29,058 nucleotides of DNA from CAZYSK01 sp964649415 (GTDB taxonomy: Bacteria; Chloroflexota; Anaerolineae; B4-G1): assembly GCA_964649415.1 (NCBI GenBank), contig CAZYSK010000075.1, positions 1 to 29,058 on the forward strand. Direction: 5' to 3'. The notes beneath the pieces are model-generated. The model searched no databases, was not told the origin of the DNA, and was given only the letters and a program-made list of their open reading frames with translations. A program made the position numbers and the translations under genes. Positions within the stretch are counted from its first letter, which is position 1; each line of letters begins with the position of its first letter. Positions 6,473 through 14,600 of the stretch are shown here, piece by piece.

Positions 6473-8374
6473 CTACGGCGCAGTCGCCAGGTGTACGATG
6501 TGCTCCAGATGCCCGTCCAGTTCTCCGGCCAGCGGATCGCCGATGTCATCCCAATGCTCCCTCATCCAGCCATGGGTCTCCTTGAGTAGCTGGACGGCCG
6601 CTGTCCGGTTTCCCATCTCCCACTCCACACGCGCCTGCTCTAGCCGCTCGAGAAACTGCTCCCGCAGCGGCTCGTCGGCTATCTCGCCGACCAGGGGGAA
6701 AAGCGCATCGAACGCCTGATGGACGGCCGGCTGGGTGTCCGGCGGTGCTCCCTCGTGCAGCCTGGTCAGCATCTCTTCGGCGTGTCTCCTGACCATCGGT
6801 GGCGTGTCCTTGTGGCCCAGCACGAACTCAAGTTCACCTTGAGCGCCCGCCACGTCGCCGGCCTCGAGAAGACACATAGCCATGCCATAGTGGGCCCACG
6901 GCAGTTCTGGGTTGATTCCCAGGGCTTCGTCCAGCTCCGGGTGAGCTGACTCACACGGGTTTCCCTCGGCCAGCGCGAGTAACCCGGCGTAGGCGTGGGG
7001 GAGAGCCTCCTCGGGCACCTCTGCCAGCAGCCATTCTATCTCCTGGCGTGCCTCGTCCAGGTGCCTGGTTGCCAGGGCAACCCCGGCTGCTCTCTTGTGC
7101 AGTTCTGCGTTGCCTGGGTTTGCCTCCACGCCCGCCATGAGCGTCTCAATCGCTGCATCTACCTCTCCCATCGTGATCAGCAACTCGCTGGCCTGGACGT
7201 ATCCCTGGATCAGGCGCGGATTGGCCGCCAGCGCCTCCTCGTACAGGGTCAACGCGCGTTCGGGGTTGCCTTCCTCCACCGCGGCCTGGGCCTGTTCCAG
7301 GGCTTTTTGTGTTTGCTGTCTTTGCCTGCTGGCGACACCCAGGGATAGGAACGTGATCAGACAGACACAGGCGGCCACGGCTGCCGCGATCCACCAGCGG
7401 CGTTTCTTCTTGCCTGGCTTCTCCGCTTCCTCTGCGGGCTGCTCTTCGAGGGCCGGTTCCGGAGCCGCGGTCTCTGCGGCCTCAGTCGCCGGAGGCGATG
7501 GTGCAGACACCGAGGCCGCGGTCTGTGGGGGGGCACTTGGCTGCTGACCAGGCCCAAGCGCCTGGTCAAGCGCGGTGACCAGTTCCTCCACGGATTGACA
7601 GCGATCGTCGGGCTCCTTGGCCAGCGCCTTGAGCAATACCCGCTCCACCGGCTCGGGTAGTTCGGGGTTCAGTTGACGCGGGAGGGGCAGGGGGGTGAAG
7701 ATGTGATCGTGAATGACGGCGTAGGGCGTGTCGGCGGTGAAGGGGGCCTGGCCGACCAGCATTTCGTACATCACGACACCTAGCGAGTAGACGTCGGTGC
7801 GGGCATCGAGTTCGGCCACACCCTTGGCCTGCTCAGGCGAGATGTACTGGGGTGTGCCGACCATCATATCGCGCGAGAGCGTGGATTCGCCTGCCTCGGC
7901 CATGCGCGCCAGTCCGAAGTCCGTCAGAAAGACACAGCCGTCGGTCGTGAGCAGGATGTTCGATGGCTTGATGTCGCGATGCAGGATGCCCTGCCCATGG
8001 GCGTAGGCCAATGCATCGCCCACCGCGTGTGCGATGCGCCGGACTTCGTCTGACTCCAGAGGGCCGTGCCGCATGTGGGCCTTGAGCGTTTCGCCCTCGA
8101 CGAACCGCATGACCAGGTAGGGGTGCCCCTGGTGCTCGGCGAAGTCGTAGATGGGGATGATGTGGGGATGATCGAGCTTGGCGACGATGCGCGCCTCGCG
8201 CTGGAACCGAGCCAGGAAGTTAGGATCTTCCGTGAAGGCCGGATGCATAACCTTGATGGCGACGTAGCGATCGAGTGCCGGGTGGTAGGCCCTGTAAACT
8301 GTTGCCATACCTCCCTGGCCCAGTTTCTCGACGATGCGATATGCACCTACGTTCTCGCCGTTGGCAAACGGCAT
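6473..8374 (-). CDS. Membrane Ser/Thr protein kinase with extracytoplasmic TPR repeats
   Basis: PknB-type Hanks kinase of 633 residues. The kinase domain (about 12-275) shows the GQGGMATVYRA glycine loop, VAIK with Lys41, HRDIKPSN with catalytic Asp134, DFG at 152-154 and GTPQYISPEQ in the activation segment. All key residues are present, so it should be active. A Pro/Ala/Glu-rich linker (276-320) and a basic KKKRRWW stretch lead into one transmembrane helix (about 327-349). The outer half (355-600) is built of TPR-like repeats (such as EEGNPERALTLYEEALAANP), with no PASTA domains. It sits between pgk and tpiA. A ribosome site AAAGGA precedes the ATG. A link to glycolytic flux or to YvcK is inferred from position only. 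Confidence 0.92.
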   Translation of the reverse strand: MPFANGENVGAYRIVEKLGQGGMATVYRAYHPALDRYVAIKVMHPAFTEDPNFLARFQREARIVAKLDHPHIIPIYDFAEHQGHPYLVMRFVEGETLKAHMRHGPLESDEVRRIAHAVGDALAYAHGQGILHRDIKPSNILLTTDGCVFLTDFGLARMAEAGESTLSRDMMVGTPQYISPEQAKGVAELDARTDVYSLGVVMYEMLVGQAPFTADTPYAVIHDHIFTPLPLPRQLNPELPEPVERVLLKALAKEPDDRCQSVEELVTALDQALGPGQQPSAPPQTAASVSAPSPPATEAAETAAPEPALEEQPAEEAEKPGKKKRRWWIAAAVAACVCLITFLSLGVASRQRQQTQKALEQAQAAVEEGNPERALTLYEEALAANPRLIQGYVQASELLITMGEVDAAIETLMAGVEANPGNAELHKRAAGVALATRHLDEARQEIEWLLAEVPEEALPHAYAGLLALAEGNPCESAHPELDEALGINPELPWAHYGMAMCLLEAGDVAGAQGELEFVLGHKDTPPMVRRHAEEMLTRLHEGAPPDTQPAVHQAFDALFPLVGEIADEPLREQFLERLEQARVEWEMGNRTAAVQLLKETHGWMREHWDDIGDPLAGELDGHLEHIVHLATAP

Positions 8375-8470
8375 GCCGGTTCCTTTCCTGAGAAACCCGC
8401 CCTTCGACTGACTGTATGGTATCGCGTCTCGGTTAACGGACTGACACCTGCATGTAAACGCTGGGTAAGA

Positions 8471-8508
8471 CGTGAGGCAACCCGGCGCATGCGCCGGGTT
8501 GCCTCACG
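8471..8508. terminator. Perfect 38-bp palindrome after pgk
   Basis: A perfect, GC-rich inverted repeat (18-bp arms CGTGAGGCAACCCGGCGC around AT) begins six bases beyond the pgk stop on the minus strand. As RNA it would form a very stable hairpin. The bases after it on the minus strand (TCTTACCC) are not a T-run, so termination may be partial and the hairpin may mainly protect the upstream gap-pgk message. Confidence 0.65.
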
Positions 8509-8513
8509 AGATA

Positions 8514-9686
8514 CTACTTGTCCATCAGTACGGCTACACCGGGCAGAACCTTGCCCTCCAGGAACTCAAGGCTGGCTCCACCGCCGGTGGAGACATGGGT
8601 CATCTTGTCCACCAGCCCTGCCTGGCGCACCGCCGCTGCCGAATCGCCGCCCCCGATCACCGTCACGGTGTCCAGCTTGGCGAGCAACTCTGCCACGGCG
8701 AACGTGCCCTTCGCGAAGGTGGGCATCTCGAACACACCCAGAGGCCCGTTCCAGACCACCGTCTGCGCGCCACCTAGCGCCGACTCAAATGTAGTCACGG
8801 TCTTGGGGCCGATGTCGAGAATGCGCCAGCCGGCAGAAACCTCGTTGGGGGCCACCACCTTGGTGTTGGCGTCGTTGTCGAAGCGATCGGCGATGACCAC
8901 GTCCACGGGCAGCACCAATTGGCCGCCCGACGCGTCCACAAGGGATTGCGCGGTCGCGATCGCGTCTTCCTCCACCAGGCTGTCGCCCACCTCGAATCCC
9001 ATGGCCTTGAAGAAGGTGTTGGCCATGCCGCCGCCAATCAACAGCCGGTCGCATTGCTTCATCAGGTTCTCGATCACGTTGATCTTGCCCGATACCTTGG
9101 CACCGCCGAGGATGGCGACGTAGGGATGCTCGGGGTTCTCGGTCGCGCGGCCGAGGAACTCCAGCTCCTTCTCCATCAGAAGCCCGGCCACGGCTGGCAG
9201 ATGGTGTGCCACGCCCTCGGTAGAGGCGTGGGCGCGGTGGGCGGAGCCAAAGGCGTCGTTGACGAAGATCTCAGCCAGGCCGGCCAGTTGTTGGGCAAGC
9301 GCCGGGTCGTTGGCGCGCTCTTCCGCATGGAAGCGCGTGTTTTCCAGCAATATCACGTCGCCCGGTTGCATGGCCCTGGCTGCCGCCTCGACCTCCGGCC
9401 CGACGCAGTCGTCGAGTTTGTTCACCGGTCGTCCAAGCAGTTCCGACAGTCGCGCCGCCACCGGATCCATTCTTAGTTCCGGCACGACCTTGCCCTTGGG
9501 CCTGCCTAAGTGCGAGCACAGGATCAGTGCGGCATCTTGCTCAAGCAGGTAGTTCAGGGTTGGAAGCGCGGCCCGGATGCGCGTGTCGTCGGTCACCTGA
9601 CCATCCTTCAACGGCACGTTGAAGTCCATGCGGGCCAGCACTCGTTTGCCTTTCACGTCAATATCGCGTATGGTTTTCTTGTTCAT
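8514..9686 (-). CDS. pgk: Phosphoglycerate kinase
   Basis: Cytosolic glycolytic enzyme that transfers phosphate from 1,3-bisphosphoglycerate to ADP. It has 390 residues, typical for bacteria. Seen: RMDFNVPLKDG near residue 20, SHLGRPKG (substrate site, about 58-66), LLENTRFH, GGAKVSGKINVIENL in the hinge region, NGPLGVFE, GGGDSAAAV and the C-terminal THVSTGGGASLEFLEG nucleotide loop. It lies downstream of gap in the same operon, separated by a 140-base gap with a stem-loop, and ends just before a perfect palindrome. Confidence 0.98.
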   Translation of the reverse strand: MNKKTIRDIDVKGKRVLARMDFNVPLKDGQVTDDTRIRAALPTLNYLLEQDAALILCSHLGRPKGKVVPELRMDPVAARLSELLGRPVNKLDDCVGPEVEAAARAMQPGDVILLENTRFHAEERANDPALAQQLAGLAEIFVNDAFGSAHRAHASTEGVAHHLPAVAGLLMEKELEFLGRATENPEHPYVAILGGAKVSGKINVIENLMKQCDRLLIGGGMANTFFKAMGFEVGDSLVEEDAIATAQSLVDASGGQLVLPVDVVIADRFDNDANTKVVAPNEVSAGWRILDIGPKTVTTFESALGGAQTVVWNGPLGVFEMPTFAKGTFAVAELLAKLDTVTVIGGGDSAAAVRQAGLVDKMTHVSTGGGASLEFLEGKVLPGVAVLMDK

Positions 9687-9739
9687 CTTGTCTTCCCGGG
9701 TGAGGCATAGTGGAATGAGCTGTCAGTATGACGATACGT

Positions 9740-9773
9740 GATGAGTAGATGAGGTTTCCCTCATCTACTCATC
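9740..9773. terminator. Intercistronic hairpin between gap and pgk
   Basis: Perfect 15-bp arms (GATGAGTAGATGAGG and its complement) with a TTTC loop. A partial third copy of the arm (CTACTCATCG, 9776-9785) allows an alternative pairing. It lies in the transcribed gap between gap and pgk and is more likely to adjust relative expression or RNA stability than to end the operon. Confidence 0.55.
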
Positions 9774-9814
9774 TGCTACTCATCGTACAAATTCACTCAT
9801 GGGCTCACACGATT

Positions 9815-9835
9815 GGGCTCAAACGACTAGAGCCC
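9815..9835. other. Small hairpin over the gap stop codon
   Basis: GGGCTC and GAGCCC arms surround nine bases that contain the TAG stop of gap. It may slow terminating ribosomes; no function is shown. Confidence 0.35.
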
Positions 9836-10849
9836 CTTGTCTGCCATGAACTTGATCAGGTCGGCGATGCGCATCGAGTAGGCCCACTCGTTGTCGTACC
9901 AGGTCAGGACCTTGAGCAAGTTGCCTTGCATGACCATGGTCTTGTCGGCGTCCACGATACTGGAGCGCGGATCGCCTTTGAAGTCCATAGACACCAGTGG
10001 TTCCTCACACAGGCCCAGGATGCCCTCCATTGGCCCCTCGGCGGCGGCCTTGAAGGCGGCGTTGACTCCCTCTGCCGTGGTGTCCTTCTCCAGTTCGGCG
10101 ACGAAGTCCACGATGGAGACGGTCGGGGTGGGGACGCGCATGGCCATGCCGTCGAATTTGCCCTTCAGCTCGGGGATGACCAAAGCCAATGCCTTGGCCG
10201 CACCGGTGGTGGTGGGGATCATGTTCAGCGCTGCTGCTCGCGCCCGCCGCATGTCGCTGTGCCCCGTGTCCAGAATGCGCTGGTCGAGGGTGTAGGAGTG
10301 GATGGTGGTCATCACACCCTTGGCGATGCCGAAGCTGTCGAAGACGACCTTGACGGCCGGGGCGAGGCAGTTGGTGGTGCACGAGGCGTTGGAGACGACG
10401 TGGTGATTCGCCGGGTCATACATCCCGTCGTTCACACCGAGCACGATGGTCAGGTCAACGCTGTCGGCCGGCTTGGCCGGAGCGCTGATGATGACCTTCT
10501 TGGCGCCGGCTGCCATGTGGGCAGCGGCTTTCTTGCCGTCGCGGAAGATGCCGGTGGACTCTACGACCACGTCCGCGCCCAGATCGCCCCAGGGCAGCTT
10601 CGCGGGGTCGCGCTCCGCGAAGACCTTGATGCGATCGCCGTCCACGACGATGTCTCCCCCGACGACCTCGACGGTGCCGGCGTATCTGCCGAAGTTGGAG
10701 TCGTACTTGAAGAGATGCGCGTTGGTCTCAGGCGGGAAGAGGTCGTTGACACCAACGACGTCAAACTCATCCGCGTACTTCTCCTTGATTGCCTTGAGCA
10801 CCTGCCGTCCGATGCGACCGAAACCGTTGATACCGACTTTCACTGCCAT
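9827..10849 (-). CDS. gap: Glyceraldehyde-3-phosphate dehydrogenase (type I)
   Basis: NAD-dependent oxidative phosphorylation of glyceraldehyde 3-phosphate in the cytosol. It has 340 residues. The Rossmann motif NGFGRIGR is at 8-15. The GVNDLF strand end (Asp near 36) is the usual NAD-preferring arrangement. The catalytic Cys157 lies in SNASCTTNCLAP and His184 in TTIHSYTLDQ. WYDNEWAYSMR is at the C-terminus. The ribosome site AAAGGAG precedes the ATG by about seven bases. It starts 17 bases after the yvcK stop and is followed by pgk, so yvcK-gap-pgk should be one transcript. Confidence 0.97.
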   Translation of the reverse strand: MAVKVGINGFGRIGRQVLKAIKEKYADEFDVVGVNDLFPPETNAHLFKYDSNFGRYAGTVEVVGGDIVVDGDRIKVFAERDPAKLPWGDLGADVVVESTGIFRDGKKAAAHMAAGAKKVIISAPAKPADSVDLTIVLGVNDGMYDPANHHVVSNASCTTNCLAPAVKVVFDSFGIAKGVMTTIHSYTLDQRILDTGHSDMRRARAAALNMIPTTTGAAKALALVIPELKGKFDGMAMRVPTPTVSIVDFVAELEKDTTAEGVNAAFKAAAEGPMEGILGLCEEPLVSMDFKGDPRSSIVDADKTMVMQGNLLKVLTWYDNEWAYSMRIADLIKFMADKGL

Positions 10850-10866
10850 TCTTGTACTCCTTTCAT

Positions 10867-12171
10867 CTAACGTTTTGGGTGTAGTAGACGTAAAACCGCT
10901 TGTGCCAGTTTGTCACTGTCGTGACGCCAGGGGTGGGCAGGGTCAACCAGGTCGGTGGTGACCACGCGGTACCCTGCGTCGGGCGGGAAACCCACCGCCA
11001 CCAACTCGACTCCTGGCGGGGCATCGAAGTCCACATCCAGGTTGTCGTTGGCCAGCACGATCGGGAACAAGCCCTTCCCCACGTGCGCTTCTAGTGCTGT
11101 AGCGTGATCCCCTGCATCAAACCCGTCCGTCTCGCCGCACTGAGTCGCGACGTTGCAGACATAGACCTTGAGCGCCCGACTGGCCCGGACCGCCCGGGCT
11201 ACGTCTGGCACAAGCAGGTTGGGAAGGACGCTCGTGTATAGGCTGCCGGGGCCGGCCACAATCAGGTCCGCCTCCAGCAGCGCGTGCACCGCCCCAGGAT
11301 AGGCTTTGGCGTCATCAGGCTCCAGGTAGACCCGCTCGATAGCTCCCTGTGCCTCAGTGATGCTCGACTCACCGCTCACACGGCTGACGCCTGCCGGTTC
11401 GGTCCGCAGGTCGGCCATCAGCTTCACGTTCTGCAGCGTGCTGGGGAAAGCATGCCCCTGGACGGCCAGCACTCGCCCGGACTCCAAAATAGCCCGCTCG
11501 AAGCTGCCCGTGACTTCTGCCATCGCGGTGATGAAGAGATTGCCAAAGCTGTGACCATTGAGCCCACTGAAACCGCCGAAACGGTATTGGAACAGTAACG
11601 TCGTCAGCGCCTCGTCGTCGGCCAGCGCGGCGATGCAGTTGCGGAAGTCTCCCGGCGGCAGCACCCCCAGCTCGCGCCGCAGCCGCCCGGAGCTGCCTCC
11701 GTCATCGGCAACGGTGACGATTGCGGTGAGATTGGAGGTGTTCTGCTTGAGACCGCGCAGCAGGACCGCCAGGCCATGCCCACCGCCTATCGCGACGATC
11801 CTTGGGCCACGCCCCCGCTTCCGGTAGCTGTAGACCGCGTTGGCCACCGATTCCGGGTTGTGTTCGATGAACGGTTCCAGCAGTACCCGGTTGATGCGCA
11901 TCAGCGCGAATCCCACCGCTGACAGGCCGACCAGCCCGAAGAGCACTGCCCGCAGACCTCGCGGGACGAACTGCAGCGTCAGATAGTAGAAGACGCGTGG
12001 CAGCGGATAGAGCTCTCTGAGCAGGAAGCTGACCCCCAGGCTCAGAAGTGCAATGCCACCGCCCATCAATAGTAGCCAGCGTTTGACTCCCATGCCGGGG
12101 ACCAGCCACTTGCGGACCGAGCGGACGTATTGGCGAAGTAGGGTCGAGCGGTTATGTGCACTGGTGGGCAT
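10867..12171 (-). CDS. yvcK: YvcK/CofD-like gluconeogenesis and envelope factor with membrane N-terminus
   Basis: UDP-sugar-binding regulator of the YvcK family, needed in several bacteria for growth on gluconeogenic carbon and for normal cell-wall synthesis. It has 434 residues. The first 110 form an N-terminal extension with about two transmembrane helices (WLLLMGGGIALLSLGVSFLL and a second near 75-92). The family core follows: IGGGHGLAVLLRGLK, VTVADDGGSSGRLRRELG, LPPGDFRNC, GHSFGNLFI and GPGSLYTSVLPNLLV. It heads the gap-pgk cluster behind a near-consensus promoter. Bacillus YvcK and the mycobacterial homologue are reported substrates of PASTA-type Ser/Thr kinases, which makes the kinase gene in the same cluster notable. 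Confidence 0.92.
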   Translation of the reverse strand: MPTSAHNRSTLLRQYVRSVRKWLVPGMGVKRWLLLMGGGIALLSLGVSFLLRELYPLPRVFYYLTLQFVPRGLRAVLFGLVGLSAVGFALMRINRVLLEPFIEHNPESVANAVYSYRKRGRGPRIVAIGGGHGLAVLLRGLKQNTSNLTAIVTVADDGGSSGRLRRELGVLPPGDFRNCIAALADDEALTTLLFQYRFGGFSGLNGHSFGNLFITAMAEVTGSFERAILESGRVLAVQGHAFPSTLQNVKLMADLRTEPAGVSRVSGESSITEAQGAIERVYLEPDDAKAYPGAVHALLEADLIVAGPGSLYTSVLPNLLVPDVARAVRASRALKVYVCNVATQCGETDGFDAGDHATALEAHVGKGLFPIVLANDNLDVDFDAPPGVELVAVGFPPDAGYRVVTTDLVDPAHPWRHDSDKLAQAVLRLLHPKR

Positions 12172-12215
12172 CGGATTGCATCCTGGCGCAGGTCGTCTCC
12201 TGCTGACCGGGTTAC

Positions 12216-12244
12216 ATTATAACCGAACGCGGCACAGACGTCAA
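12216..12244 (-). promoter_or_regulatory. Promoter of the yvcK-gap-pgk cluster
   Basis: On the minus strand TTGACG (12244-12239) and TATAAT (12221-12216) are separated by 17 bp. The predicted transcription start is about 40 bases before the yvcK ATG at 12171. It is divergent from the MoxR-operon promoter roughly 105 bp away. Confidence 0.75.
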
Positions 12245-12325
12245 AGAAGAACTCCGTTTGCATTATTCAGTATAGCAGAAGCCGCCGGGGAAGTCAAAGC
12301 TCCTTACCGTCCCTCGCGCGCTCAC

Positions 12326-12354
12326 TTGCATGGGCTGGCGATTGACTGTAAAAT
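12326..12354 (+). promoter_or_regulatory. Promoter of the MoxR-DUF58-DUF4129 operon
   Basis: TTGCAT (12326-12331) and TAAAAT (12349-12354) with 17-bp spacing, about 110 bases before the ATG at 12464. It is weaker than the other promoters here. A TTGACT at 12342 could belong to an alternative promoter but has no good -10 box. Confidence 0.5.
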
Positions 12355-12463
12355 CGTTCTGAACACAATGTGAGTATCGTTATCGGGTACGTACGGTCGG
12401 TGTTTGCTGTCCGATGCCCACCCCGTGAGGCCGTGAGCGCTGTCCGGCCGTAAGGCAAGGGAT

Positions 12464-13414
12464 ATGTCCACCTCGCTAACCGAGTACGCCGATCTGGTCA
12501 TCCGCAACGTGGAGACGGTCATCGTCGGCAAGCGGCAGCAGATCGAATTGCTGATCGTGGCTCTCCTGAGTCAAGGGCACGTCTTGATCGAGGATGTGCC
12601 GGGGACAGGCAAGACGATGCTGGCCCGGGCGACGGCGGCCAGCATGGGCATTGGGTTCAAACGCCTGCAGTGCACCCCCGACTTGCTGCCGAACGACGTC
12701 ACCGGGGTGAGCGTGTTCAACCAGCAGAGCAATGTTTTCGAGTTCCACCCCGGCCCGGTCTTCGTCAACATCCTGCTGGCCGATGAGATCAATCGGGCCA
12801 CGCCCCGCACGCAGGCTGCGTTACTTGAGGCGATGCAGGAGTGCCAGGTCACGATGGATGGGGTCACCCGTCCGTTGCCTGCCCCGTTTCTGGTATTGGC
12901 CACGCAGAACCCCATTGAGTACGAGGGCACCTTTCCCCTACCCGAGGCCCAGTTGGACCGTTTTCTCATCCGCTTGTCGCTGGGCTACCCGGACGGTGAC
13001 GACGAGGTCCAGATGCTGCGCAATCTCAGAAAGCAGCACCCGATAGAGACGGTGGAGCAGGTGGTGGATGGGGCGGAGCTGCTCCATCTGCATGACGTCG
13101 TCACCGACGTACACGTAGACGAATCGCTGGAGCGCTACATCCTGGCCATTGTGCAAGCGACCCGCTCTCACCCTGACGTGGCTCTGGGTGCGAGCCCGCG
13201 CGGTTCGCTGGCCCTGTACAAGACGGCGCAGGCGCTGGCCGCGCTGCGTGGTCGCGACTACGTCACGCCCGATGATATCAAGATGCTGGCCCCCCTCGCC
13301 CTGGCCCATCGGCTGATCATCAGGCCGGAGAGCCAGTTGCGTGGTCGCGCGGCTGGCCCTATCCTGGCCGAGATCCTGGAGCGGACCGAGTTGGACATCG
13401 GGGAGTTGAGGTGA
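12464..13414 (+). CDS. MoxR-family AAA+ ATPase
   Basis: Cytosolic AAA+ chaperone-type ATPase of 316 residues, thought to help assemble or activate partner proteins encoded beside it. Walker A is PGTGKT (46-51 region, Lys50) and Walker B is LLADEINR near 107-114. NRATPRTQAALLEAMQE and the sensor-1 ATQNPIEYEGTFPLPEAQLDRF segment are signature MoxR motifs. A lid domain (AAA_lid_2-like) follows from about 235 with SPRGSLALYKTAQALA. It is the first gene of a tight operon: the DUF58 gene begins one base after its stop. Confidence 0.94.
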   Translation: MSTSLTEYADLVIRNVETVIVGKRQQIELLIVALLSQGHVLIEDVPGTGKTMLARATAASMGIGFKRLQCTPDLLPNDVTGVSVFNQQSNVFEFHPGPVFVNILLADEINRATPRTQAALLEAMQECQVTMDGVTRPLPAPFLVLATQNPIEYEGTFPLPEAQLDRFLIRLSLGYPDGDDEVQMLRNLRKQHPIETVEQVVDGAELLHLHDVVTDVHVDESLERYILAIVQATRSHPDVALGASPRGSLALYKTAQALAALRGRDYVTPDDIKMLAPLALAHRLIIRPESQLRGRAAGPILAEILERTELDIGELR

Positions 13415-13415
13415 A

Positions 13416-14600
13416 TTGCGTTACTTCGCGCTATTCCTCCTGATCCTGTTCGTCATTGCGGCTCTGCTGCGCGTCGATTTCTTCTTCACCATTGCCTACT
13501 TCTTCTTTGCCGTATACCTGCTGTCCCGCCTGTGGGTGCGGCGGACAGTGGGCAGCGTGCATGTGCAGCGACGGTTCACGGACCATGCCTTCTGTGGCGA
13601 TCATGTCACGGCGGACGTGATCGTGCGCAACGCGGGCTGGCTGCCTGTCCCGTGGTTGGAGGTGCACGAATCACTGCCGGTCGAGCTGGCGACGCCCCCT
13701 TTCCACCGCGAGGTGGTCGGCCTTGGCCCGCGCCAGCAGCATCGCTTTCAGTACACGCTCAACTGCCGCAAACGGGGCTACTACCCACTCGGCCCGTTGA
13801 CCCTGCAGGCCGGCGACCTGCTGGGCATCGTGCGCCGCCGCCAGGCGAAATTCGAGCCAGAGCACATCATCGTCTATCCACGCGTGCTGCCCCTGCAACA
13901 ACTGAGCCTGCCCACGCATTCTCCCTTGGTCGCGCTACCCGCCAGCACACCCTTGTTCGAGGATCCGGCCCGGGTGATGGGCGTGCGCGACTACCAGAGA
14001 GGAGACTCACCCCGGCGGATCCACTGGACCGCCACCGCCCGCGCCAGGAAGCTGGTCGTCAAGCGCTACCAGCCGGCCATCGCCCGGGAGACGCTCATCT
14101 GTCTCGATCTTGACGGCGATGATTACGGCGCGCGCCAACGCTACACGGCCACTGAGCTGGCTATCGTCACGGCTGCCTCCATCGCCACCCACGTCGCTGT
14201 CCGGGAGGGGCTGCCGGTCGGCTTGGCCACCAAGGCCTTCGATCCGCTGGTGGATGGTCAGACGCGCTTCTTCTTGCCCCCGCGCTCGGAGCGTGTCCAT
14301 CTGATGGGGCTTCTGGAGGTTCTCGCCCGGGTGCGGGTCACGGCGGGCGTGCCATTCGCCGAGCTGCTGCGCCACGAGAGCGTGAATCTCTCCTGGGGTG
14401 CTACACTGTCCGTCATCACTGGCCGTGAGAGTGAGGCGTTGTTCGACACCTTGCTTTGCCTGCGCCGGGCTGGTTTTGCCGTTGCCCTAATCCTGGTCCA
14501 GCCGGCGCGGAGGTCGCACGAGTCGCGAGCACGAGCCGAAATGCTTGGCATCCCGGTTTACCGCGTTTGGACCGAGCGCGATCTGGAGGCGCTGCAGTGA
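13416..14600 (+). CDS. DUF58 membrane-anchored protein (VWA-like fold)
   Basis: 394 residues. Two N-terminal hydrophobic segments (FALFLLILFVIAALL and FFFTIAYFFFAVYLL) anchor it. A beta-rich region and then the DUF58 signature VRDYQRGDSPRRIHWTATAR (about residues 189-208) follow, with a predicted von Willebrand factor A-like domain after it (LICLDLDG, metal-site-like). DUF58 proteins are regular partners of MoxR ATPases and are linked to envelope stress or periplasmic maturation. The TTG at 13416 gives the frame; it begins immediately after the MoxR stop and ends overlapping the next start (GTGA). Confidence 0.88.
   Translation: MRYFALFLLILFVIAALLRVDFFFTIAYFFFAVYLLSRLWVRRTVGSVHVQRRFTDHAFCGDHVTADVIVRNAGWLPVPWLEVHESLPVELATPPFHREVVGLGPRQQHRFQYTLNCRKRGYYPLGPLTLQAGDLLGIVRRRQAKFEPEHIIVYPRVLPLQQLSLPTHSPLVALPASTPLFEDPARVMGVRDYQRGDSPRRIHWTATARARKLVVKRYQPAIARETLICLDLDGDDYGARQRYTATELAIVTAASIATHVAVREGLPVGLATKAFDPLVDGQTRFFLPPRSERVHLMGLLEVLARVRVTAGVPFAELLRHESVNLSWGATLSVITGRESEALFDTLLCLRRAGFAVALILVQPARRSHESRARAEMLGIPVYRVWTERDLEALQ

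Noticed and set aside
9749..10870. 373-codon open frame antisense to gap
   Set aside because: Composed of His/Gly/Val/Asp runs with no family features; gap on the other strand is unambiguous.
14456..14596. 47-codon N-terminal extension of the DUF4129 protein
   Set aside because: It lies entirely inside the DUF58 gene; the GTG at 14597 overlapping the DUF58 stop gives normal coupling.
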